From an uncultured beta proteobacterium (lineage in GTDB: Bacteria > Pseudomonadota > Gammaproteobacteria > Burkholderiales > Burkholderiaceae_C), in assembly GCA_903885415.1 (NCBI GenBank), contig CAISIP010000531.1:1-5726 (forward strand): a stretch of DNA of 5,726 bases, read 5' to 3'. Below the pieces are notes generated by a model. It saw only the letters and a program-made list of their open reading frames with translations, was not told the DNA's origin and searched no databases. Below are positions 1 to 5,726 of the stretch, one piece after another (positions within the stretch are counted from its first letter, which is position 1; each line of letters begins with the position of its first letter). A program made the position numbers and the translations under genes.

Positions 1-243
1 CTTGACTGGCTGATTCCGCATCAGGCCAATATCCGCATCATGCAGGCCACGGCCAAGCGACTCAAGCTGCCGATGGACCGGGTCATGGTGACAGTCGACC
101 AGCACGGCAACACGTCGGCGGCGTCCATACCGCTGGCGCTCGACGCAGGTGTGAGAAGCGGCAGCATCCAACCCGGGCAACTGCTGATGCTCGAAGGCGT
201 CGGTGGCGGTTTCGCCTGGGGCGCGGTGCTGCTCCATCTGTAG
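1..243 (+). CDS. fabH: 3-oxoacyl-[ACP] synthase III (KAS III), C-terminal part only
   Basis: This is the last 80 codons of FabH, open from the left edge and ending at TAG 241-243. FabH is the cytoplasmic condensing enzyme that starts fatty acid synthesis by joining acetyl-CoA to malonyl-ACP. Two family motifs are visible. The segment LIPHQAN (codons 4-10) carries the catalytic His, and HGNTSAAS (about codons 34-41) carries the catalytic Asn. The end, with GGGFAWG followed by a short hydrophobic tail, is typical of KAS III and closely resembles E. coli FabH. The active-site Cys and the N-terminal thiolase half lie outside the window. It is followed 55 bp later by fabD, the usual order. The identification is firm; only the 5' extent is unknown. 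Confidence 0.96.
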   Translation, partial: LDWLIPHQANIRIMQATAKRLKLPMDRVMVTVDQHGNTSAASIPLALDAGVRSGSIQPGQLLMLEGVGGGFAWGAVLLHL

Positions 244-298
244 GCGGCGAGACAGACCCCAAGCCGCCAGGGTAATCGTCAACAACCACGCCACCAGC

Positions 299-1264
299 AT
301 GATCAAAGATTTTGCTTTCGTATTCCCCGGTCAGGGCTCGCAGTCGACGGGAATGCTCGACGCCTGGGGCGACGAGCCGGCGGTCGCGCAAACGGTGCAG
401 GAGGCTTCGGATGCCCTGTCCGAAGACATCGGCCGGATGATCCGCGAGGGTTCGCGTGAAACGCTGGCATTGACCGTCAACACGCAACCGGCCATGCTGG
501 TTGCCGGCATCTGCGCTTACCGGGCATGGATGGCGCGAACCGGTGTCGCCCCGGTGGCGGTGGCAGGCCATTCGCTGGGTGAGTACTCGGCCTTGGTCGC
601 TGCCGGCGTGCTGACCATGGGCCAGGCGGCGCCGCTGGTGCGTCTGCGCGCCATCGCGATGCAAGACGCGGTAGCGGTAGGCGCCGGCGCGATGGCGGCG
701 GTGCTCGGTCTGGGTTCATCGCAGGTGGTGGCGACCTGCTTGGAAGCGACCAGAAGTTTCGGCAATCACAGCGATGAAGTGGTCGAAGCGGTCAATTTCA
801 ACGATCCGGCGCAGACCGTGATTGCCGGCAGCAAGGCGGCCGTTGAGCGCGCCTGCGAGATGCTTAAGGCCCATGGCGCCAGGCGTGTGTTGCCGTTGCC
901 GGTGTCGGCGCCGTTTCACTCCCGTTTGATGCGGCCTGCAGCACACAAACTGCGCGACGCGCTTGAGACGGTGGAATTCGGTACCCCGAGCATGGCGCTG
1001 GTCAACAATATCGACGTGGCGGTGGAGGTGGACAGCGACCGGATTCGCGACGCGCTTTACCGCCAGGCTTTTGGCCCAGTGCGGTGGGTCGAGTGTGTGC
1101 TGGCGCTCAAAGCCCGCGGCGCGCATACGCTGGTTGAGTGCGGTCCGGGCAAGGTGCTGTCGGGCATGGTGTCGCGCATAGATGCATCGATGTCCGGTCT
1201 GCCGATGTTTGACCCGAGCAGCCTGCGCACGGCGCAGGACGCCTTGCTGGTAGCAGTGCCATGA
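299..1264 (+). CDS. fabD: malonyl-CoA:ACP transacylase
   Basis: FabD moves malonyl groups from CoA to the phosphopantetheine arm of AcpP, giving the extender unit for FabH and FabF. The 321-residue product has GQGSQ at residues 11-15 (oxyanion-hole Gln), GHSLGE at 90-95 with nucleophile Ser92, the carboxylate-binding Arg117 in the segment LVRLRA, and catalytic His207 in SAPFHSR. E. coli FabD has 309 residues; much of the difference appears to be a short insertion around residues 146-165. ATG 299 was chosen because the family N-terminus (FAFVFPGQGSQ) begins within four residues of it. An in-frame ATG at 203 would add 32 unrelated residues and overlap fabH. There is no clear Shine-Dalgarno before 299, so translation may depend on read-through from fabH. 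The stop overlaps the fabG start by 4 nt (ATGA, 1261-1264), which suggests translational coupling. Confidence 0.96.
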   Translation: MIKDFAFVFPGQGSQSTGMLDAWGDEPAVAQTVQEASDALSEDIGRMIREGSRETLALTVNTQPAMLVAGICAYRAWMARTGVAPVAVAGHSLGEYSALVAAGVLTMGQAAPLVRLRAIAMQDAVAVGAGAMAAVLGLGSSQVVATCLEATRSFGNHSDEVVEAVNFNDPAQTVIAGSKAAVERACEMLKAHGARRVLPLPVSAPFHSRLMRPAAHKLRDALETVEFGTPSMALVNNIDVAVEVDSDRIRDALYRQAFGPVRWVECVLALKARGAHTLVECGPGKVLSGMVSRIDASMSGLPMFDPSSLRTAQDALLVAVP

Positions 1265-2001
1265 ACACGCCCGGACGCCAGTTGGCGCTCGTCAGCGGCG
1301 CGTCGAGGGGCATTGGACGCGCGATTGCCGTTGAGTTGGCGCGCCAGGGCTTTGCGGTCGTCGGAACGGCGACCACTCCAGCGGGGGCGGACGCCATTAC
1401 CGAGGCCTTGTCGGGCTGTGTGCAAAGCCGCGGCGTGGTGCTCGACGTCACCGACGCCAAAGCTGCCGAGGCGCTGATTGAACGCCTGGTCAACGAGTAC
1501 GGCGGGTTGCATGTTCTGGTGAACAACGCCGGTATCACGCGCGACGCACTCGCCCTGCGCCTGAAGGACGATGACTGGGACGCCGTCCTCGATACCAACC
1601 TGAAGGCAGTTTTCAGGATGAGCCGCTGTGTCATTCGGACCATGATGAAGCAGCGCTATGGCCGGATCATCAACATCACCTCGGTGGTGGGTGCCTCGGG
1701 CAACCCCGGACAAAGTAATTACGCCGCGGCGAAGGCCGGCGTTGCCGGGTTGACGCGGGCGTTGGCACGCGAACTGGGGTCGCGCAACATCACGGTCAAT
1801 TGTGTTGCGCCGGGTTTCATCCAGACCGACATGACGGCGACGCTGTCGCTTGAACAGCAGGCGGCGCTGCTGGCGCAGATCCCGCTGGGCCGCTTGGGCC
1901 AGCCACAGGAAATCGCCCACGCAGTCGCCTACTTCGCCTCGCCGCAAGCCGCCTATATCACTGGGCAGGAACTGCACATCAACGGTGGTATGTACATGTA
2001 G
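1261..2001 (+). CDS. fabG: 3-oxoacyl-[ACP] reductase (SDR family)
   Basis: FabG is the NADPH-dependent reductase that converts beta-ketoacyl-ACP to beta-hydroxyacyl-ACP in each elongation round. The 246-residue protein is a classical short-chain dehydrogenase. The glycine-rich cofactor loop is at residues 12-19 (SGASRGIG, with Ser where FabG usually has Thr). NNAG is at 88-91, and the catalytic tetrad is Asn113, Ser141, Tyr154 and Lys158 (YAAAK). The C-terminal part includes APGFIQTDM at about 183-191 and the YITGQ-NGGM ending typical of FabG. Length matches E. coli FabG (244). The start overlaps the fabD stop as ATGA and has no obvious ribosome binding site, so it is probably translated by coupling. 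Other SDR enzymes share these motifs, but the position between fabD and acpP settles the assignment. Confidence 0.97.
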   Translation: MNTPGRQLALVSGASRGIGRAIAVELARQGFAVVGTATTPAGADAITEALSGCVQSRGVVLDVTDAKAAEALIERLVNEYGGLHVLVNNAGITRDALALRLKDDDWDAVLDTNLKAVFRMSRCVIRTMMKQRYGRIINITSVVGASGNPGQSNYAAAKAGVAGLTRALARELGSRNITVNCVAPGFIQTDMTATLSLEQQAALLAQIPLGRLGQPQEIAHAVAYFASPQAAYITGQELHINGGMYM

Positions 2002-2046
2002 GCCGGCGCTTTAAGTGCGCGCAGAGGCTTCCGTTGGGCGAAGGCT

Positions 2047-2076
2047 TTGGAAACTTTGCGCCAAGGCAGCTAAAAT
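2047..2076 (+). promoter_or_regulatory. putative sigma70-type promoter for acpP
   Basis: In the 108-bp fabG-acpP gap, TTGGAA (2047-2052, 4 of 6 matches to TTGACA) and TAAAAT (2071-2076, 5 of 6 matches to TATAAT) are separated by 18 bp. Transcription would start near 2083, about 25 nt before the acpP ATG. A separate promoter for acpP makes sense because ACP is needed in far greater amounts than the fab enzymes, and E. coli acpP has its own. An imperfect dyad overlaps the -35 side. This was read by eye and not scored against a model. Confidence 0.5.
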
Positions 2077-2099
2077 CCCCGATTCCTCCACAACCCTTT

Positions 2100-2104
2100 G
2101 AGGG
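2100..2104 (+). promoter_or_regulatory. ribosome binding site deciding the acpP start
   Basis: GAGGG lies 5 nt before ATG 2110. It fixes the acpP start at 2110 and argues against the in-frame TTG at 2098, which would itself overlap this motif and add four residues not typical of ACP. It is one of only two convincing Shine-Dalgarno sequences in the window, in keeping with strong expression of ACP. Confidence 0.7.
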
Positions 2105-2109
2105 ACCCC

Positions 2110-2349
2110 ATGAGCGATATTGAAGCGCGCGTCAAGAAAATCATTGCAGAACAACTTGGTGTCGAAGAGTCCCAGGTCACCAGCGCCAAGGCCTTTGTGG
2201 CGGATCTCGGCGCAGACTCCCTGGACACGGTGGAACTGGTGATGGCGCTCGAAGACGAGTTTGGTATCGAGATACCGGATGAAGACGCCGAGAAGATCAC
2301 GACAGTGCAAAACGCCATCGACTACGCCAACGCGCACCAAAAAGCCTAG
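2110..2349 (+). CDS. acpP: acyl carrier protein
   Basis: AcpP is the small acidic cytoplasmic protein that holds growing acyl chains as thioesters on a 4'-phosphopantetheine arm and passes them among FabD, FabH, FabG and FabF. The product is 79 residues, with the invariant attachment site Asp36-Ser37-Leu38 inside LGADSLDTVEL. It is followed by the acidic recognition helix (ALEDEFGIEIPDED, about residues 46-59) that docks partner enzymes. The sequence is nearly consensus for betaproteobacterial ACP. ATG 2110 has a good Shine-Dalgarno 5 nt upstream and gives the family's usual N-terminus (MSDIEARVKKI). It probably has its own promoter in the preceding gap as well as read-through from fabG. Confidence 0.98.
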   Translation: MSDIEARVKKIIAEQLGVEESQVTSAKAFVADLGADSLDTVELVMALEDEFGIEIPDEDAEKITTVQNAIDYANAHQKA

Positions 2350-2369
2350 CCTGTGAACTGCCAGTAGCG

Positions 2370-2431
2370 CCTGTCCGGTTGGGGAACAAGTCCCCTTAAC
2401 GCCCTTTTATTTCGGAAGCTGGTTGGACAGG
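2370..2431 (+). repeat. nested inverted repeats in the fabF leader
   Basis: The 149-bp gap between acpP and fabF holds an outer perfect 7-bp inverted repeat, CCTGTCC (2370-2376) with GGACAGG (2425-2431). Inside it is a small hairpin, GGGGA (2381-2385), loop ACAAG, TCCCC (2391-2395). A T-rich stretch (2405-2412) follows the inner hairpin after about 9 nt. It could act as a weak terminator or attenuator that lowers fabF transcription relative to acpP. However, the stem is short, the T-run is not adjacent, and a 7-bp inverted repeat can arise by chance in a gap of this size. I saw no convincing fabF promoter here. Confidence 0.3.
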
Positions 2432-2498
2432 TTGCGCGATGGCGCGGGACGGCTGGCATCAGACTCTTGTTTCTATTGATTGTTGGGTACAGAACCGC

Positions 2499-3743
2499 AT
2501 GTCACGACGTCGTGTAGTTGTAACGGGTTTGGGTTGTGTCAGCCCCGTGGGCAATACGGTGGAGCAGGCCTGGGATAGCCTTCTCGCTGGAAGATCCGGT
2601 ATTGCACCGATCACCAAGTTTGACGCCTCCGGATTCGCTTGCAGTTTCGCCGGGGAGGTGAAGGGCTTTGACCTTGAGAGCTATATCCGTGCGAAGGAAG
2701 CCCGCACGATGGACAGTTTTATTCATTTCGGCATCGCCGCCGCGGCGCAAGCGGTGGCGGACGCAGGGTTGCCGACCGGGGATGCGCTCGCTGACGAGGC
2801 TGCAGCGCGCATCGGATGCGTGATCGGCTCGGGAATCGGCGGGCTGCCGATGATCGAAGCCACGCACGAGGAGTTGGGGAAGCGCGGACCGAGGCGGATA
2901 TCGCCATTTTTCGTTCCCGCCTCGATCATCAACATGATTTCCGGTCATGTGTCGATGCGCTTTGGCTTTAAGGGCCCCAATATTGCGATTGCCACCGCCT
3001 GCACGACCGGGTTGCACTGCATTGGGCAGGCCGGGCGGATGATTGAGTATGGTGACGCCGACGTGGTTGTCGCGGGCGGTTCGGAGGCGACTATTTCGCC
3101 GCTGGGCGTCGGTGGCTTCGCCGCGATGCGCGCCCTGTCGACGCGCAACGACGACCCGGCGACCGCGTCGCGACCCTGGGACCGCGATCGCGATGGCTTC
3201 GTCTTGGGCGAGGGTGCGGGCGTGTTGGTGCTGGAGGAGCTGGGACATGCGCAGGCACGTGGCGCCCGGATTTACGCGGAGTTGGCGGGTTTCGGCATGA
3301 GCGCCGATGCCGGCCATATGACCGCACCGAATATGGATGGCCCCAGACGGGCAATGCTCAGCGCCATGCACAACGCGGGTGTCAATGTCGATCAGGTCGA
3401 CTATCTCAATGCCCACGGGACTTCGACCCCGCTGGGCGATCTGAATGAAACCGTTGCCATCAAGGCAGCGCTGGGCGAGCATGCCCGCAGGGTGGTGGTG
3501 AATTCGACCAAATCGATGACCGGGCATTTGCTCGGCGGCGCTGGCGGCATTGAGTCGGTATTCACCGTTCTGGCGCTACACCATCAAAAGAGCCCGCCCA
3601 CCATCAACATCTTTAGTCAGGATCCGGAGTGCGATCTTGACTATTGCGCGAATACCGCGCGCGACATGAAGATCAATGTCGCGATGAAGAATAATTTCGG
3701 CTTTGGCGGGACCAACGGAACGCTGGTATTCAGGCGGTCGTGA
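2499..3743 (+). CDS. fabF: 3-oxoacyl-[ACP] synthase II (KAS II)
   Basis: FabF performs the decarboxylating condensation of acyl-ACP with malonyl-ACP during chain elongation and, in E. coli, sets the C16:1 to C18:1 ratio. The 414-residue protein (E. coli 413) starts with the family's RRVVVTGLG. It carries nucleophile Cys168 in TACTTG, His306 in NAHGTST, Lys338 in NSTKSMTGH, His343 in the same motif, and the C-terminal gate loop NNFGFGGTN at 398-406. ATG 2499 was chosen because it gives the standard N-terminus; the in-frame ATG at 2439 would add 20 residues with no family resemblance. Only a weak GGG lies upstream as a possible ribosome binding site. FabB is the main alternative, but the length, N-terminus and position after acpP favour FabF. 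Confidence 0.96.
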   Translation: MSRRRVVVTGLGCVSPVGNTVEQAWDSLLAGRSGIAPITKFDASGFACSFAGEVKGFDLESYIRAKEARTMDSFIHFGIAAAAQAVADAGLPTGDALADEAAARIGCVIGSGIGGLPMIEATHEELGKRGPRRISPFFVPASIINMISGHVSMRFGFKGPNIAIATACTTGLHCIGQAGRMIEYGDADVVVAGGSEATISPLGVGGFAAMRALSTRNDDPATASRPWDRDRDGFVLGEGAGVLVLEELGHAQARGARIYAELAGFGMSADAGHMTAPNMDGPRRAMLSAMHNAGVNVDQVDYLNAHGTSTPLGDLNETVAIKAALGEHARRVVVNSTKSMTGHLLGGAGGIESVFTVLALHHQKSPPTINIFSQDPECDLDYCANTARDMKINVAMKNNFGFGGTNGTLVFRRS

Positions 3744-3790
3744 TTCTTGCGCCCCCGTCTTTCAGCCGACCGACACCCAGCAAACCTGAC

Positions 3791-4243
3791 ATGCAAAAGG
3801 CTCCAGCGGTCGCTTATCCGGCGGGTCGCTCGCGGGTGCACCTTGGCGTACTCACCACGGCTTGGTCGTGGGTGCTGGCCCTCAACGCCGCCTGCTGGCT
3901 GGGTACCGAGCAGACGGGCTGGCGCGCTGCGCTGCTGGCGGCGCTCACCTTGCTGTGCGGCCTTGTTGCGCTGGGATTGTGGCGACGTACCCCCGTTGGG
4001 GATCTGGTTTGGGACGGCGCGACCTGGCGCTGGGAGACCCAGGGAATCCGCTACACGGGCGACTTGCGGGTCCAAGTTGATTTGCAGTTCAGTATGCTGC
4101 TGCATTTTTCTGGTGGGGCGGGCGCATGGCGTTGGATCTGGCTGGACCGATCGGATGCAATTCCGCGCTGGACGGCGTTGCGCCGCGCAGTCTATGCCCA
4201 TGGACGGACCGATCCCGGGACGCCGATTTTGACGAGGAGTTGA
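3791..4243 (+). CDS. small two-helix membrane protein, YgfX/CptA-like
   Basis: This 150-residue protein has two predicted membrane helices near the N-terminus (about residues 17-37 and 45-64). A basic, tryptophan-rich soluble part follows, with WDGATWRWE (74-82), a short beta-rich stretch ending in SMLLHF (101-106), WRWIWLDR (113-120) and RWTALRRAVYAH (126-137). Two helices, then a G-x-L-x-W segment, then W-x-WLD and W-x-x-LRR, is the architecture of E. coli YgfX/CptA, an inner-membrane protein reported to affect cell division and shape proteins and paired with SdhE. The resemblance is from memory and by eye, so function is not established. GTG 3740 is an alternative start, overlapping the fabF stop as GTGA and adding 17 proline-rich residues. 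ATG 3791 is preferred because it places the helices at the usual distance from the N-terminus. Neither start has a strong ribosome binding site. The stop runs into the mucD start region. Confidence 0.6.
   Translation: MQKAPAVAYPAGRSRVHLGVLTTAWSWVLALNAACWLGTEQTGWRAALLAALTLLCGLVALGLWRRTPVGDLVWDGATWRWETQGIRYTGDLRVQVDLQFSMLLHFSGGAGAWRWIWLDRSDAIPRWTALRRAVYAHGRTDPGTPILTRS
4234..4239 (+). promoter_or_regulatory. ribosome binding site for mucD, before a triple ATG
   Basis: GAGGAG sits inside the last codons of the ygfX-like gene. Three consecutive in-frame ATG codons follow at 4243, 4246 and 4249, at spacings of 3, 6 and 9 nt. The spacing favours 4246 or 4249. It also argues against the much longer reading from ATG 4126, which would overlap the upstream gene by more than 100 nt. 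Confidence 0.7.
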
Positions 4244-4245
4244 TG

Positions 4246-5709
4246 ATGATGCAGGGTGAATTGAAGATGTTAGGACGCTGGGCTGTATTGGCTGTCTTTG
4301 GCGTTTCGACCGGCTTGATGCTGCCGGCCACGGCTCTGGCGCAGGCCCGTGCGTTGCCGGACTTCACCGATCTGGTTGAGCAGGTGGGGCCTTCGGTGGT
4401 CAACATCCGAACATTGGAAAAGGTGCCGTCACGTGCCCGCCCGGGCAATGGGTCCGACGATGAAATGCTCGAGTTCTTTCGCCGTTTCGGCGTTCCGACT
4501 CCCAATATGCCGCGCCAAGCGCCGCAGCCCAATCGGCCGCAGGCGCAGGAAGAGCCGCAGCCGCGGGGAGTGGGTTCGGGCTTCATCCTCAGTGCCGACG
4601 GCTACATCATGACCAATGCGCATGTGGTCGATGGCGCTGACGAAGTCTTGGTGACCCTGACCGACGATCGCGAATTCAAGGCACGCATCGTTGGCGCCGA
4701 CAAGCGATCCGACGTTGCTGTCGTCAAGATCGACGCCACCGGCCTGCCGGCTGTTAAGGTGGGCGACGTGAATCGGCTCAAAGTCGGCGAATGGGTGATG
4801 GCGATCGGTTCGCCCTTCGGGTTGAAGAACACGGTGACTGCTGGCATCGTGAGCGCCAAGCAGCGCGACACAGGAGACTATCTTCCCTTCATCCAGACCG
4901 ACGTTGCCGTCAATCCAGGCAACTCGGGAGGGCCGCTGATCAATATGCGCGGCGAGGTGGTGGGGATCAACAGCCAGATTTACTCGCGCTCGGGAGGCTT
5001 TATGGGGATTTCGTTTGCGATCCCGATCGATGAAGCAATTCGGGTCAGCGACCAGTTGCGAAGCAGCGGCCGCGTTTCCAGGGGTCGCATCGGCGTGCAG
5101 ATCGACGCTGTCAGCAAGGACGTCGCCGAAGCCATCGGCTTGGGCAAGCCGGTGGGCGCGCTGGTGCGGGCGGTTGAGCCTGCCTCGCCAGCCGACAAAG
5201 CCGGTGTTGAGGCCGGCGACATCATCACCAAGGTGGACGGCAAGCCCATCGACAAGCACAGCGACTTGCCCAGGCTGATTGGTGCGATGAAACCCGGAAC
5301 CAAGATTAGCCTCACGGTATTTCGCCGCGGCGCTTCGAGAGATCTGGCGCTCATGGTGGCTGAAATCGAGCCTGACAAGGTGGCGCAAAAGACCCCCGAG
5401 CGGGAGGAAAAACCCAAGCAGTCCAGTGTCGGTCAGGCGCTTGGTTTGACCGTCAGCGAACTCGGCGAGGCGGCGAAGAAGGAACTCAAACTCAAGGGCG
5501 GCGTCAAGGTGGACAGCGCGGTAGACGCCGCTGCGCGGGCGGGCCTGCGCGAGGGCGACGTCATCACGGCGATCGCGAATGGGGAGGTGGCGAACCTGAA
5601 AGAATTTGAGGCGGCGCTTGCCAAGGTGGATCGCAGCAAGGCAGTAAATATCCTGTTTCGACGCGGCGAGTGGGCGCAGTACGCCGTGATACGGCCAACG
5701 CGGCCCTGA
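4246..5709 (+). CDS. mucD: periplasmic Do/HtrA-family serine protease, MucD/DegQ type
   Basis: This is an exported protease/chaperone that degrades or holds misfolded envelope proteins in the periplasm. Read from ATG 4246 it has 487 residues, a normal HtrA length. A signal peptide covers about residues 1-34: basic start, hydrophobic core, cleavage likely after AQA at 32-34. The trypsin-like domain has His126 (TNAHVV), Asp156 (SDVAVVK) and Ser227 (GNSGGP), a complete triad, so it should be active. A Pro/Gln-rich stretch at about 84-108 follows the DEMLEFFRRFG segment of the regulatory loop. PDZ1 spans about 280-370 and PDZ2 about 395-485. Two PDZ domains place it with DegP, DegQ and MucD rather than DegS. 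Starts at 4243 or 4249 are equally possible. The gene is tightly joined to the ygfX-like gene. In many relatives it follows rseB, but no rpoE, rseA or rseB lies upstream here. MucD versus DegQ naming is by locus convention. Confidence 0.93.
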   Translation: MMQGELKMLGRWAVLAVFGVSTGLMLPATALAQARALPDFTDLVEQVGPSVVNIRTLEKVPSRARPGNGSDDEMLEFFRRFGVPTPNMPRQAPQPNRPQAQEEPQPRGVGSGFILSADGYIMTNAHVVDGADEVLVTLTDDREFKARIVGADKRSDVAVVKIDATGLPAVKVGDVNRLKVGEWVMAIGSPFGLKNTVTAGIVSAKQRDTGDYLPFIQTDVAVNPGNSGGPLINMRGEVVGINSQIYSRSGGFMGISFAIPIDEAIRVSDQLRSSGRVSRGRIGVQIDAVSKDVAEAIGLGKPVGALVRAVEPASPADKAGVEAGDIITKVDGKPIDKHSDLPRLIGAMKPGTKISLTVFRRGASRDLALMVAEIEPDKVAQKTPEREEKPKQSSVGQALGLTVSELGEAAKKELKLKGGVKVDSAVDAAARAGLREGDVITAIANGEVANLKEFEAALAKVDRSKAVNILFRRGEWAQYAVIRPTRP

Positions 5710-5726
5710 TGGTTGGGCGCCTTTCA

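Noticed and set aside
203..298. Upstream in-frame extension of fabD from ATG 203.
   Set aside because: It would overlap fabH by 41 nt and add 32 residues unlike any FabD N-terminus; the family start fits ATG 299.
1057..1977. Open frame of 306 codons on the minus strand across the fabD end and fabG.
   Set aside because: It spans two well-supported plus-strand genes and its composition is that of a shadow frame.
2002..2030. GCGC-based small palindrome after the fabG stop as a terminator.
   Set aside because: The stem is only about 4 bp and has no T-run, so it does not look like an intrinsic terminator.
2467..2498. AT-richer stretch just before fabF, with TTGTTT and TACAGA, as a fabF promoter.
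   Set aside because: The -10 matches only 3 of 6 positions, the spacer is 15 bp, and the start would fall almost at the ATG.
2502..3527. Long open frame of 341 codons on the minus strand opposite fabF.
   Set aside because: It lies wholly antisense to a gene with full catalytic motifs. The product is rich in Arg, His and Gly with no recognisable domain, as expected from the shadow of GC-rich codons.
4126..4245. Upstream in-frame extension of mucD from ATG 4126.
   Set aside because: It would put about 40 non-signal residues before a clear signal peptide and overlap the ygfX-like gene by 118 nt; GAGGAG at 4234 points to the later starts.
4429..5388. Long open frame of 319 codons on the minus strand opposite mucD.
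   Set aside because: It is the antisense shadow of the protease gene, with no family resemblance and no ribosome binding site that I could recognise.
5709..5726. ATG at 5709 overlapping the mucD stop (TGATG) as the start of a next gene.
   Set aside because: Only six codons are visible before the window ends and they match nothing I recognise. They do not resemble the start of LepA, which often follows mucD.

Overview
The window is a compact, GC-rich, all-plus-strand stretch of core bacterial chromosome. It carries the tail of a type II fatty acid synthesis (fab) cluster and runs into a periplasmic serine protease gene. The order fabH-fabD-fabG-acpP-fabF-(ygfX-like)-mucD/degQ and the near-consensus acyl carrier protein point to a betaproteobacterium, most likely of the Burkholderiales. 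That placement rests on remembered gene order and protein resemblance, not on a database search.

Layout: the 3' end of fabH (1-243, cut by the left edge); fabD (299-1264); fabG (1261-2001, sharing an ATGA overlap with fabD); a 108-bp gap with a plausible sigma70-type promoter; acpP (2110-2349); a 149-bp leader with small inverted repeats; fabF (2499-3743); a small two-helix membrane protein gene resembling YgfX/CptA (best start 3791, end 4243); and a complete mucD/degQ-type HtrA protease gene (4246-5709). The last 17 bases are unassigned. No tRNA, rRNA, CRISPR array, insertion sequence or phage gene is visible.

The first five genes supply the machinery of acyl chain building. FabD loads malonate onto AcpP. 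FabH starts the chain by condensing acetyl-CoA with malonyl-ACP. FabF extends it and FabG reduces each beta-keto intermediate. All catalytic residues I could look for are present, and every complete gene has normal family length. The last two genes concern the envelope: a small inner-membrane protein of uncertain role, and an exported chymotrypsin-like protease/chaperone with two PDZ domains.

The point most worth checking is an absence. In many betaproteobacteria this locus continues fabF-(ygfX-like)-rpoE-rseA-rseB-mucD. Here the ygfX-like stop codon runs directly into the mucD start, with no sigma-E, RseA or RseB gene between them. I see no sign of a novel defence or mobile system; this is mostly ordinary housekeeping DNA with a slightly unusual junction.
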